DNA of 18,703 nt from NCBI GenBank assembly GCA_947471245.1, contig CANIXM010000003.1, forward strand, positions 1-18,703, given 5' to 3'. Shown piece after piece: positions 6,732 to 14,491 of this stretch. A program made the translations under genes and the position numbers. Under the pieces are notes generated by a model. That model saw only the letters and a program-made list of their open reading frames with translations, was not told the origin of the DNA and did no database searches. This stretch comes from Paludibacteraceae bacterium. GTDB taxonomy: Bacteria; Bacteroidota; Bacteroidia; Bacteroidales; Paludibacteraceae. Every line of letters begins with the position of its first letter. The stretch's first letter is position 1.

Positions 6732-7178
6732 TTATTCTTTAGTTTTGGAAATCAAACGGACATCCGAAATCTTCATGCCTTTATCTACTGCTTTACACAT
6801 GTCGTAAATGGTGAGGAGAGCTACTGAAACACCAGTGAGAGCCTCCATTTCAACTCCGGTTTGCCCGCTGCTAATAGTAATACAAGATGCCTCAATTCCA
6901 TTTGCCTGAATTTCAAAACTTACGTGTACTTTTAACAGCAACAATGTATGACACAAGGGAATAAGCATGGGTGTAGATTTTGCTGCTTGTATTCCTGCTA
7001 TTTGTGCAACAGTAAGCACATCACCTTTTTTCAGTTCGTTGTCCTGAATCTTTCGTATTGTTTCCGGGTCCAAATGAATAAACCCCTTTGCTTTAGCTTT
7101 TCGCATTTGAGTCGGCTTTTCGCTCACATCCACCATGACAGCTTTTCCGTTATTATCAATATGACTAAATTCTCCCAT
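6732..7178 (-). CDS. moaC: Cyclic pyranopterin monophosphate synthase MoaC
   Basis: The 148-residue protein matches MoaC, which converts the product of MoaA into cyclic pyranopterin monophosphate, the first stable intermediate of molybdenum cofactor synthesis. Recognisable landmarks are MVDVSEK (about 15-21), the IPLCHTL block with the conserved Cys-His (about 73-79), and TGVEMEALTGVSVALLTIYDMCKA (about 106-129), the latter carrying the family's conserved Glu and Asp. The Lys-rich K-x-x-D-x-R-L end is also typical. It lies 17 bases after moeA and 2 bases before mog. An AGAAAG stretch just upstream of the ATG is the likely ribosome binding site. The partner enzyme MoaA is encoded in the same operon about 7 kb upstream. 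Confidence 0.97.
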   Translation of the reverse strand: MGEFSHIDNNGKAVMVDVSEKPTQMRKAKAKGFIHLDPETIRKIQDNELKKGDVLTVAQIAGIQAAKSTPMLIPLCHTLLLLKVHVSFEIQANGIEASCITISSGQTGVEMEALTGVSVALLTIYDMCKAVDKGMKISDVRLISKTKE

Positions 7179-7195
7179 TTTGTTTCTTTCTGATT

Positions 7196-8374
7196 TTATA
7201 TAAGTATCATGTAAACAAGTTCATCTGATTTAAGAATGGTGATATTAGGTTTTACAACAACAAAACCATTTGCCAAATTCAGTGCATTTATATGTGCCGA
7301 TCCATTAAAACGGACAGGCTCCGCTTGCCCAAGCTCATTAATTCCGACAGGAATATATAACTGACGGTTGCCTTTTTTGCGTACAATTTCTTTTGCCAAA
7401 GGTATCTTAACCAATGTAGGAAGAAATGAATTTGCGCCTGACAATCTAAGAATTACGGGTTCAACTAGTACTTTAAATTGAAGGAAAGATGAGACTGGAT
7501 TACCAGAGAGCCCAAATATCAAGGTATTATTTAAAATTGCAAACAACACGGGTTTGCCCGGCTGCATGTTCAAAGCAGATATTCTGATTTCAGCTCCAAT
7601 ATTTTTCAAAACCGAAGGAATAAAATCAAAATCCCCGACAGAAGCTCCACCAGTAATAATAATGATGTCTGCTTTTCCGATGTTGGATTTAAGGCTTTGA
7701 CTAACCAGCTCAAAATCGTCAGAAATAATTCCCTTGTAATTGACTTGGGCACCTGCTTCGGTCAGCTGTCCTATGAGTTGCGAGGCATTACTATTGCGAA
7801 TCATTGCACCTTGAGGTTTGTCAGTTGGTTCAATCAGTTCGGAACCTGAACAGAAAAAAGTGACAGTAGGCTTTTTTGTAACGGTGGGTTCTACAACCCC
7901 ATAACTGGCCATAATTGCCAAATGCTGTGGTCGAATGCGTGTTCCGGCTTCAACAACAATTTTACCAGCTTTAGTATCTTCTCCACAATAGCAGATATTA
8001 TCCTTTGTTTTTTCAGCTTTAAAATAAACCAACCCATTCGAATCTACCGTTGTATCTTCCTGCATGATAACGCAATCGGTTCCGGGAGGAAGCGGTGCAC
8101 CTGTGAAAATACGGTAACATTCGCCAGTCTGTACCACTTCATTTACGACTGTTCCAGCAGCGATCACACCAACCACTTTCATCGGCTTCTGCAAATCTTT
8201 TCGCTTGCAGGCATAACCGTCCATGGCCGATTTGTCAAACGACGGCTGGTCAATATCAGCAACAATTGGATTTGCCAAGATACGGTCCAAACTGTTGTTT
8301 AAACCGATTTTTTCAGTTACTTCTAATGGCTTGATTTTTGCAACAATCAGATTGCTTTCGTTTATTGTAATCAT
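7196..8374 (-). CDS. moeA: Molybdopterin molybdenumtransferase MoeA
   Basis: The 392-residue protein is close to the usual 400-residue length of MoeA, which inserts molybdate into adenylated molybdopterin in the cytoplasm. The N-terminal part holds the MoeA signature DQPSFDKSAMDGYA (about 42-55). Later come GAPLPPGTDCVIMQED (about 92-107), the MoCF domain block ITGGASVGDFDF (about 240-251), and QPGKPVLFA followed by GLSGNPVS (about 273-300). The C-terminal domain ends at residue 392 without fusion. It overlaps the MobB-like gene by 4 bases (ATGA), and moaC begins 17 bases downstream. Domain order and active-site blocks look intact. Nothing indicates degeneration. Confidence 0.97.
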   Translation of the reverse strand: MITINESNLIVAKIKPLEVTEKIGLNNSLDRILANPIVADIDQPSFDKSAMDGYACKRKDLQKPMKVVGVIAAGTVVNEVVQTGECYRIFTGAPLPPGTDCVIMQEDTTVDSNGLVYFKAEKTKDNICYCGEDTKAGKIVVEAGTRIRPQHLAIMASYGVVEPTVTKKPTVTFFCSGSELIEPTDKPQGAMIRNSNASQLIGQLTEAGAQVNYKGIISDDFELVSQSLKSNIGKADIIIITGGASVGDFDFIPSVLKNIGAEIRISALNMQPGKPVLFAILNNTLIFGLSGNPVSSFLQFKVLVEPVILRLSGANSFLPTLVKIPLAKEIVRKKGNRQLYIPVGINELGQAEPVRFNGSAHINALNLANGFVVVKPNITILKSDELVYMILI

Positions 8375-8919
8375 AAATTTATTTTCCAGGTTGTATTGCT
8401 GAAAGATACGAAATTGTTTGGAATTTTGAGACTTCCAGCTTCTGAAACTAATACCTTATCGGCCAATGGTAATAATTCAACTGCTGCAGGTTTCGGTTCA
8501 GTTTTGTTAGTATGTAACATTATAAACAGAGCAGGAATTAGATAGTTTCGTAAATTTCCCGATTCGCAAATTATCGGAACGTTTTCGGGAATATGATTCA
8601 GCAAAAATTTGAAAGCCGAATAAGCAAATTCTCCGTCAGCCTCAATAAAAAAAGAACGTGAAGCTCCAGCCTTCAACATACGTGCTGAGTCCTTCAGCGA
8701 ATTACCTTGCATTTCTTCAAAAATCCTAAAATTGGATAAGTCAGCAAAACAGAGTGAACCAACCTGCTCGTGAAAGTGATTGGAAATCTTAATGCAAATT
8801 GGTCTAGCATCTTTCTGAAACCAACTGCAAATGGTTGTGACAAAGGTAGTCTTTCCACTGTTTCGACCAGTGCCTGCTACAAGCAAAACGTTGGGGTGTC
8901 TTTCTAGCTTCGATTCCAT
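8371..8919 (-). CDS. mobB: MobB-like P-loop GTPase of molybdopterin guanine dinucleotide synthesis
   Basis: The 182-residue protein starts with a Walker A loop, GTGRNSGKTT (16-25), right after a hydrophobic beta strand, as in MobB. MobB binds GTP and helps MobA attach GMP to molybdopterin. A second MobB feature is KDSARMLKAGASR (about 76-88), matching the K-D-S-x-R-x-x-x-A-G-A block. The usual V-E-G segment is replaced by ICESGNL (about 116-122), so the protein is divergent. The gene sits directly after mobA with a 1-base overlap (TAATG) and overlaps moeA by 4 bases. The MobB role is well supported by position and motifs but is less certain than for the neighbouring Moco genes. Confidence 0.75.
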   Translation of the reverse strand: MESKLERHPNVLLVAGTGRNSGKTTFVTTICSWFQKDARPICIKISNHFHEQVGSLCFADLSNFRIFEEMQGNSLKDSARMLKAGASRSFFIEADGEFAYSAFKFLLNHIPENVPIICESGNLRNYLIPALFIMLHTNKTEPKPAAVELLPLADKVLVSEAGSLKIPNNFVSFSNTTWKINL

Positions 8920-9470
8920 TACTTCATTAATTCAGTGAGTGTATTCACATTTTTAAGCTCCTGTAGATTGCTATCGACATGCACATAACAGACTTCCAAG
9001 CCGTCAAGCATCTGTTTAAGCGAATAACGCTCAGTACTAATAAATACTTCTAGAATTGGAATAATGGATACATTGTAAATGGCATACAAGGGTTCCGCCC
9101 AACCATTTACCAATGGCACGATGGCATCACAATCATTTGCTTTACTCAGTAGTTGGGTCATCAATCCACCATTCACCAATGGCATATCGCAGGCTAACAC
9201 CATATTGTATCTAGTAGGACTTCTTTTTAGGCAACTGTAAATGCCACCCATTGGTCCAATTTCTTTCACTTCATCTTCCACTATGGTGAAATCTGCAAAC
9301 TCAGGAAAAGCTACATTACTCGAAATAATTATCTCGTTGCAAAACTGCTGTAAAGTATTTAAAGCTGGTTTGTACAGCGGTAAGTTGTTGTAAAGCAATG
9401 CATACTTATCCTTTCCCATTCGCGAAGATTTGCCACCGCACATCAATATACCTGTCAGTTGTTCTTTCAT
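8919..9470 (-). CDS. mobA: Molybdenum cofactor guanylyltransferase MobA
   Basis: MobA links GMP from GTP to molybdopterin to form the MGD cofactor of DMSO-reductase-family enzymes such as the nitrate reductase in this operon. I chose the ATG at 9470 (183 residues), not the longer open frame upstream, because it is followed at once by the nucleotide-binding block GILMCGGKSSRMGKDK (7-22) and because it overlaps the permease stop as ATGA. The VLACDMPLV block (about 93-101), which binds Mg-GTP, and GPMGGI (about 71-76) are also present. Length is normal (E. coli MobA is about 190). It shares one base with the MobB-like gene. The extra N-terminal residues of the longer frame are a shadow of the permease gene. 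Confidence 0.94.
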   Translation of the reverse strand: MKEQLTGILMCGGKSSRMGKDKYALLYNNLPLYKPALNTLQQFCNEIIISSNVAFPEFADFTIVEDEVKEIGPMGGIYSCLKRSPTRYNMVLACDMPLVNGGLMTQLLSKANDCDAIVPLVNGWAEPLYAIYNVSIIPILEVFISTERYSLKQMLDGLEVCYVHVDSNLQELKNVNTLTELMK

Positions 9471-10201
9471 ATCGAAAATAGTTTGAAAGCTGCAAAGGTA
9501 ACTGTCAATGCGAGAACTATCCGCAGACCGTAGAGTGAAAATCCTTTGCTGCCAAGCGTTGAACCGATAAGACCGCCTGTTACAACTACCAAAATAAGTG
9601 GAAATATATTTGGCGGAATAGAACCGCCCGAAACAGAGAAAGCAATCAATCCCGAAATGGAATTCAGGAAAATGAACGGTGCAGAAATAGCTGCCGTAGC
9701 TCGTGCATCGGTCCATTTAAACAATATCAGCAACGGACTTAGGATGATGCCACCACCAATGCCTAACATTCCGGATAAAAAACCAACCAATGCACCTATA
9801 CCTAACAAATAATGGACTGGTATGTCTCTTGAATTTTCCCTGTCTTCTATGTTACGTTTTATCAATAATCGATAGCACGAAAATAATAAAATAACTGCTA
9901 ATAAATTGTTGACTACAGGTTGATTGAACTTAAGAAATCCGCCTAAAAATGCAGCTGGAACCGATGCCAGAATCAATGGATAAAATAAATGCCATTTAAA
10001 ATGACCTGCTTTGAAATACATGATAAATCCGAGAAAAGAAACAACGATGTTCAGTATCAGTGCAGTGGGTTTAATACTCACAAACGGCACTGAGAACATG
10101 ACCATCAATGCAATATATCCGCTGGCTCCGCCATGCCCTATAATTGAATAGAGTAAAGCCACTAAAAACAGGATAATCAGAAATGAGATGCTTAAAGTCA
10201 T
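9467..10201 (-). CDS. TauE/SafE-family membrane permease
   Basis: The 244-residue protein is almost wholly hydrophobic, with about seven or eight membrane segments in two halves, as in the TauE/SafE (sulfite exporter) family. The two halves carry the repeated glycine-rich motif, GHGGASGYIA near residues 22-31 and GIGGGIILSP near 147-156. Members export or import sulfite, sulfoacetate and other small anions, and many are uncharacterised. It lies 13 bases after nirD and overlaps mobA by 4 bases, so it is fully embedded in the nitrate/nitrite and Moco operon. The context suggests an oxyanion, for example nitrite, but sequence gives no substrate. The family call is firm. Confidence 0.9.
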   Translation of the reverse strand: MTLSISFLIILFLVALLYSIIGHGGASGYIALMVMFSVPFVSIKPTALILNIVVSFLGFIMYFKAGHFKWHLFYPLILASVPAAFLGGFLKFNQPVVNNLLAVILLFSCYRLLIKRNIEDRENSRDIPVHYLLGIGALVGFLSGMLGIGGGIILSPLLILFKWTDARATAAISAPFIFLNSISGLIAFSVSGGSIPPNIFPLILVVVTGGLIGSTLGSKGFSLYGLRIVLALTVTFAAFKLFSI

Positions 10202-10214
10202 GATTGGAGTTTAA

Positions 10215-10577
10215 TTACAAACCAACAAATACGAAGTCATCTTCAATTTTAACTGGGAAAACATTAATATTATTGCAACTGTCATTCAAGCACTCACCGG
10301 TTTCTAATGAGAATGACTTCTTATGAAACGGACATGCTACTTTAGGTTCGCCGTTAGCATCGCCAATTAATCCACGTGAAAGTGCCATCTCCATTTTATG
10401 TGGACAAAGGTTTTGGCAAGCGTACCATTCTCCTTTTTCGGTAAAATTAAAAATGGCTATTTGCTGTCCATCAATTAAAACTGCCACACCACCATTCTGG
10501 GGTATGTCTATGGTCTTTACTGTTTTATGCCAGATGATTGCTTTCGCTGGGGTTATTATGTTTGTTGTTGAAGTCAT
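10215..10577 (-). CDS. nirD: Nitrite reductase small subunit NirD, Rieske type
   Basis: I chose the ATG at 10577 (120 residues); the longer open frame upstream runs into the end of nirB and has no Rieske content. NirD is the small subunit that partners NirB in NAD(P)H-dependent nitrite reduction to ammonium. The Rieske fold is shown by CPH (58-60) and CPFH (82-85), the two metal-ligand pairs C-X-H and C-X2-H, and by FSLETGEC (89-96). E. coli NirD lacks these ligands, so this protein probably does hold a [2Fe-2S] centre. No clear Shine-Dalgarno motif precedes the ATG. The gene lies 34 bases after nirB and 13 before the permease. Confidence 0.92.
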   Translation of the reverse strand: MTSTTNIITPAKAIIWHKTVKTIDIPQNGGVAVLIDGQQIAIFNFTEKGEWYACQNLCPHKMEMALSRGLIGDANGEPKVACPFHKKSFSLETGECLNDSCNNINVFPVKIEDDFVFVGL

Positions 10578-10611
10578 AAGATTTATTCTTTTGTTAATTA
10601 TGAATTGAAAA

Positions 10612-13107
10612 TTACCATGGTGTAGGCATTTTTTGGTTACGCATTGAAACAAATTTAATATTGCTGTCTGGTTCGTCCGAATTGGCAAAGGCTTTAAATT
10701 TATTCCTTAGTTCGGAATTTTCCACTACTTCTTTCCACTCACATTTGTAAGTATCAACCAGCAATTGCATGTCTTTCTCAAACTGCTCTGCCATTCCAAG
10801 TGAGTCATTTATAACAACTTCTTTCAGATAATCCATGCCGCCTTCCAATCCATCAAGCCATTTGGAGGTACGAGTAAGAGGAGAAGCCGTCTTAATGTAA
10901 TACATCAGGAATCTGTCGAGGTATTGGATACAGGTTTCAGCTGTGATATCCGAAGCCAACAGTTGAGCATGCGCAGGATTGGCTCCGCCGTTTCCACATA
11001 CAAATAAGTTCCAGCCTTTCTCGGAAGCAATAATTCCAAAGTCTTTTCCACGTGCTTCGGCGCATTCACGTACGCAGCCAGAAACTCCACCTTTCAGTTT
11101 GTGTGGCGAGCGAAGTCCTTTGTAACGGTTCTCAATTTCGATTGCAAAACTCACCGAGTCGTGCAATCCAAACCGACACCAGGTAGAACCAACGCAGCTT
11201 TTCACGGTGCGCAACGATTTTCCGTAAGCATGTCCACTTTCAAAACCCTCATTAATAAGCTCTTCCCAAATTACAGGCAACTGATCCACCCGTGCTCCAA
11301 ACAAGTCGATACGTTGTCCGCCAGTTATTTTACAATACAAATCATACTTCTTACCAATGCGACCAATTGCTTCCAGTTTTTCAGGAGTAATTTCCCCGCC
11401 TGGTATACGCGGAACAATGGAATACGTTCCACCACGTTGGATATTAGCCAAAAACTTATCGTTCGTATCTTGGATTTGTTGGTGTTTTACAATGGGTTCG
11501 TTCCAAATGCTAGCAAGCAACGATGCTGTGAGCGGTTTACAAATTTCGCAACCGGCACCGTGTCCTTTTTTATGCAGTAAATCAGAGAACGTTTTGATGC
11601 CTTCCATTTTCACAATGTCGTACAATTCCTGACGGGTAAATTCGAAATGTTCACAAATTACTTTTTTTACTTCTTTACCTTGCTTTTTGAGAGTGGCAGT
11701 AAGTATATCGTCCACCATAGGCACGCAACCACCGCAACCTGTTCCAGCTTTGGTGCATTTTTTTAATCCAGCAACTGATGTGACATCATCATTCTCAATT
11801 GCAGCACATATCTTACCTTTAGTGACACCTTCGCACGAACAAATAACAGCATTGTCGGCCAAATCAAGTACGCTCAGTTTAAAGCCGCCACCTTGCGAAG
11901 CACCAGTCAGCAGGCTTTCTGGATTTGGCGGCAATAGGATTTTATTCTTATAAATCTGCAAAAGCATATTGTAATCTGAAGCATCGCCCACCAAAATACC
12001 ACCCAGCAAATATTTTCCGTCCGGAGATATATTGATCCGTTTATAAACGTGGGTGAACTTGTTTTCGAGCATTAATGGAATACAATCCTCGGCCATACCC
12101 AGTGCATCGCCAAAGCTGGCTACATCTGCACCAATCAATTTTAGTTTGGTAGACATATCGCTACCGATAAATGATTTCTCATTTCCTTTCAATCTTTCGA
12201 CCAAAACTTCTGCCATTTCGTAACAAGGAGCTACCAGTCCCCAAATCATACCCATTGCCAACGCGCATTCACCAATGGCATAAATGCCTGGATAAGTGGT
12301 TTGCATGCCTTCATCCACCAAAATGCCGCCAGCTTTACCAACCTCTAAACCTGCTTTGATGGCTAGTTCGTCTCGGGCTTTGATGCCTGATGAAATAATG
12401 ACAATATCGGTATCAATTGAAGTTCCATCAATAAATTCAACTCCAGTTACCTTATCATCTCCTGTAAATCTGGCAATATTGGTATCGGTAATAATATTCA
12501 ATCCATGTGCATCGAGTTTTTTGTGCAAGAAAGAAGCCCCTCTTTTATCCAGCTGACGGCCCATTAACCATGGACTTCGTTCGATAATTGTGCTCTCAAT
12601 TCCATCGTCCATTATGGCTTTTGCCGCTTCCAGTCCCAACAGTCCACCGCCAATTACTACTCCTTTTTTTGCCTCTTTTACATATTCTTTTATGAGCGAT
12701 AAATCGTAAATGGTGCGATAAACAAATACTCCGTCTTTCTCACGACCTTCGATGGGTGGCACAAATGCGGACGAACCAGTTGCCAACACCAAAATGTCAT
12801 AATTCAACACGTTCTCATTATCTAGTAATACTGTTTTCTTGATTTTATCCAAATCAATAACCTTCGTGTTTTTGATAACTTCGATACCGTTTTCGTTGTA
12901 CCATTCTTTGGGAGCTAGATGCAGCTCTTTCACAGACGTGCCCGTATAATAGCTGGTGAGATGAACCCGATCATATCCATAATGCGGTTCCTCCCCTACC
13001 ACTGTCAAATCAAATTTATCAAGTAAGTTGGCGTCCACCATTTTCTGGCAGAATTTCACCGCTGTCATTCCATTTCCTACAATTATTATTTTCTCTTTCA
13101 TGCTCAT
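10612..13107 (-). CDS. nirB: NAD(P)H-dependent nitrite reductase large subunit NirB
   Basis: The 831-residue protein has the full NirB layout. The FAD/NAD(P)H part has GNGMTA (11-16) and GGGLLGLE (153-160) dinucleotide loops and an AIGECA block (277-282). A BFD-type [2Fe-2S] domain follows, with Cys423, Cys425, Cys458 and Cys461, then a second partial BFD-like stretch (Cys485, Cys520, Cys523). The C-terminal half is the siroheme reductase, with the ligand set C638-X5-C644 and C678-X3-C682. It catalyses the six-electron reduction of nitrite to ammonium in the cytoplasm. Length is normal. DUF4202 ends 55 bases upstream, the largest gap in the operon, so an internal promoter is possible. The start could also be the Met two codons later. 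Confidence 0.98.
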   Translation of the reverse strand: MSMKEKIIIVGNGMTAVKFCQKMVDANLLDKFDLTVVGEEPHYGYDRVHLTSYYTGTSVKELHLAPKEWYNENGIEVIKNTKVIDLDKIKKTVLLDNENVLNYDILVLATGSSAFVPPIEGREKDGVFVYRTIYDLSLIKEYVKEAKKGVVIGGGLLGLEAAKAIMDDGIESTIIERSPWLMGRQLDKRGASFLHKKLDAHGLNIITDTNIARFTGDDKVTGVEFIDGTSIDTDIVIISSGIKARDELAIKAGLEVGKAGGILVDEGMQTTYPGIYAIGECALAMGMIWGLVAPCYEMAEVLVERLKGNEKSFIGSDMSTKLKLIGADVASFGDALGMAEDCIPLMLENKFTHVYKRINISPDGKYLLGGILVGDASDYNMLLQIYKNKILLPPNPESLLTGASQGGGFKLSVLDLADNAVICSCEGVTKGKICAAIENDDVTSVAGLKKCTKAGTGCGGCVPMVDDILTATLKKQGKEVKKVICEHFEFTRQELYDIVKMEGIKTFSDLLHKKGHGAGCEICKPLTASLLASIWNEPIVKHQQIQDTNDKFLANIQRGGTYSIVPRIPGGEITPEKLEAIGRIGKKYDLYCKITGGQRIDLFGARVDQLPVIWEELINEGFESGHAYGKSLRTVKSCVGSTWCRFGLHDSVSFAIEIENRYKGLRSPHKLKGGVSGCVRECAEARGKDFGIIASEKGWNLFVCGNGGANPAHAQLLASDITAETCIQYLDRFLMYYIKTASPLTRTSKWLDGLEGGMDYLKEVVINDSLGMAEQFEKDMQLLVDTYKCEWKEVVENSELRNKFKAFANSDEPDSNIKFVSMRNQKMPTPW

Positions 13108-13162
13108 TTGTTTTATTGCTAATACCCTAGTATCTTTAAAAACTATTTGGTTGATCTCATTA

Positions 13163-13744
13163 TTATATTTGCTTTAGTATTTCTACTACCGATTTTGACA
13201 ATTTTCTACCTAAAATTACTGCCATTCCTTCCTCAGATATTTTTTTTGTGGTCTTTTTTACGATGTCAATAACCTTTTCCTTATCGTGCTTGGCTGCAAA
13301 TGCAGGAAGATACCATTCTATGAATACGATGCACGCAACATCTTCCAATAGCTGGCCTTCAATGTGTTCTTTTTTTCCTCTGTTTTGCAAAATATCGCTG
13401 ATTTGCTCAATGTTGTTTGCAGTAAATCCACACCTAGTCAGCACCTCGGTCATTCTAGCTATCTGATAATCGAGCACAGCTTTTCGCCATTGATAATAGC
13501 CTTTTTTATCCATCGGATACAGGTTGCGGGCTATTGCCCAGCGTTCTAAATGCTGACATTGAGCAGCCAATTTCATTTTGTAATCGGCGTCAACTGCAAA
13601 TTCGGTTAAAACTTTCAACATACGTTGACTATAAAGCAATTCTGCAGGAAATTCAACTCCATCAACAATTTCTTTGTTTGCATCCAGTGCATGCACTTCA
13701 TCAATGGCCAAATAGGCCTTAATATACAAGTCTTCAGTTATCAT
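13163..13744 (-). CDS. DUF4202 family protein, function unknown
   Basis: The 193-residue protein matches the DUF4202 family along its whole length from memory of that family's pattern: IDEVHALDAN near the N-terminus, ELLYSQRM (about 35-42), QCQHLERWAIARNLYPMDKKGYYQWR (about 62-87), LLEDVACIVFIEWYL (about 131-145) and HDKEKVIDIVKKT (about 152-164). It is all-alpha, and the conserved His-Arg-Trp and Glu-Asp positions suggest a metal- or phosphate-binding enzyme, perhaps resembling HD domains, but no reaction is known to me. It sits between moaE (42 bases) and nirB (55 bases). The context points to a role in nitrate or nitrite assimilation or cofactor handling. The family call is firm; the role is unknown. 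Confidence 0.9.
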   Translation of the reverse strand: MITEDLYIKAYLAIDEVHALDANKEIVDGVEFPAELLYSQRMLKVLTEFAVDADYKMKLAAQCQHLERWAIARNLYPMDKKGYYQWRKAVLDYQIARMTEVLTRCGFTANNIEQISDILQNRGKKEHIEGQLLEDVACIVFIEWYLPAFAAKHDKEKVIDIVKKTTKKISEEGMAVILGRKLSKSVVEILKQI

Positions 13745-13786
13745 TTTATTTTCTTTTATCGTATTTTTCTATTTCGTAAGCTCATA

Positions 13787-14236
13787 TTAATGATGATGTT
13801 CATGAGAATGAACCGAGCATTTGCAAGTGCTATTATTTCCCCATTCGTTTGTACCGTCAGTAAAATGCTCGTTTTTCCAAATGGGTACTTCGTATTTTAC
13901 CCTGTCAATAATGTATCTGTTGGCATCATACGCTTCGGCTCGGTGCACTCCACAAGTGATAACTACGATAGCACAATCACTTATTTCGAGCCTTCCAAGT
14001 CGGTGGATGCAGTATGCATTGTTCAGCTTCCACCGTTCTTTTGCTGCAGCCACTATTTCGCTGATTTTCTTCTTTGCCATGGGTTCGTAAGCTTCATATT
14101 CGAGATAAGCCACTTCCTTATCATTGTTGCTCAGGCGAACTTCTCCACTAAAAATCACCATTCCTCCAGTGAGTGGACTGCGCAACGATTCTATTGCAGC
14201 TATCAATTCAATCGGTTTATTCGTAAGATGTTCCAT
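13787..14236 (-). CDS. moaE: Molybdopterin synthase catalytic subunit MoaE
   Basis: I chose the ATG at 14236 (149 residues) because GGAGG lies a few bases upstream and the MoaD stop ends one base before it; a longer frame from 14266 would overlap MoaD. MoaE with MoaD transfers two sulfurs to cyclic pyranopterin monophosphate. Recognisable parts are GGMVIFSGEVR (about 24-34), HRLGRLEI (about 78-85), GVHRAEAYDANRYIIDRVK (about 95-113) and VPIWKNEHF (about 116-124), with the active-site lysines in the last two. The C-terminal tail (CKCSVHSHEHHH) is unusually rich in Cys and His and extends past the normal end. DUF4202 follows after 42 bases. Confidence 0.95.
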   Translation of the reverse strand: MEHLTNKPIELIAAIESLRSPLTGGMVIFSGEVRLSNNDKEVAYLEYEAYEPMAKKKISEIVAAAKERWKLNNAYCIHRLGRLEISDCAIVVITCGVHRAEAYDANRYIIDRVKYEVPIWKNEHFTDGTNEWGNNSTCKCSVHSHEHHH

Positions 14237-14252
14237 ATCAACCTCCGCTAAA
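14236..14252 (-). promoter_or_regulatory. Strong ribosome binding site deciding the moaE start
   Basis: Read on the minus strand, GCGGAGGTTGATATG places a GGAGG core five bases before the ATG at 14236. It lies inside the last codons of moaD and is much stronger than the weak or absent Shine-Dalgarno sequences of most neighbours, which supports the shorter moaE and suggests coupled, high expression of the MoaD/MoaE pair. Confidence 0.7.
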
Positions 14253-14489
14253 TGGTGGTAATACAATCAGTTCGCAGTTCTCAGTAATAATGAGATCTTT
14301 TGCCACAATTGTTGAATTTATTGCCAGTTGTGAAATATCTAAAACCTCTTTGGCTTTCGAATTCATTTCCAGCAATTTATCCATCACTTCATTGACCGAA
14401 GTTCCTTTTGTCAATTGTAAACTAATCGACTCCGAATAGTAGGTTTTCAGCCCCCCAAAAACTCGAATTATAATATCTATTTGTTCCAT
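14238..14489 (-). CDS. moaD: Molybdopterin synthase sulfur carrier subunit MoaD
   Basis: This 83-residue ubiquitin-like protein has the size and ending of MoaD. The C-terminus is LPPFSGG, the Gly-Gly tail that is adenylated and then thiocarboxylated to donate sulfur to molybdopterin. The N-terminus is a beta strand (IDIIIRVFGGL), and the pattern around TKGTSVNEVMDKL (about 27-39) fits the family. It starts 2 bases after moaA ends and is followed by moaE one base after its stop, so the two synthase subunits are coupled. Its activating enzyme MoeB is not encoded in this window and must be elsewhere. The call is firm. Confidence 0.92.
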   Translation of the reverse strand: MEQIDIIIRVFGGLKTYYSESISLQLTKGTSVNEVMDKLLEMNSKAKEVLDISQLAINSTIVAKDLIITENCELIVLPPFSGG

Positions 14490-14491
14490 AT

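Noticed and set aside
9471..9716. N-terminal extension of mobA
   Set aside because: The extra 82 residues overlap the permease gene in another frame and have no MobA likeness; the ATG at 9470 starts right before the GTP-binding block and overlaps the permease stop as ATGA.
10578..10688. N-terminal extension of nirD
   Set aside because: It overlaps the end of nirB and has no Rieske features; the ATG at 10577 gives a normal-length NirD.
11101..11580. 159-codon plus-strand open frame opposite nirB
   Set aside because: Shadow of the strongly conserved siroheme half of nirB; no independent start signal or family likeness.
13625..14251. 208-codon plus-strand open frame opposite DUF4202 and moaE
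   Set aside because: It is an antisense shadow of moaE, whose reading frame has clear conserved motifs; the antisense product is a Phe/Ser/Cys-rich mixture without recognisable domains.
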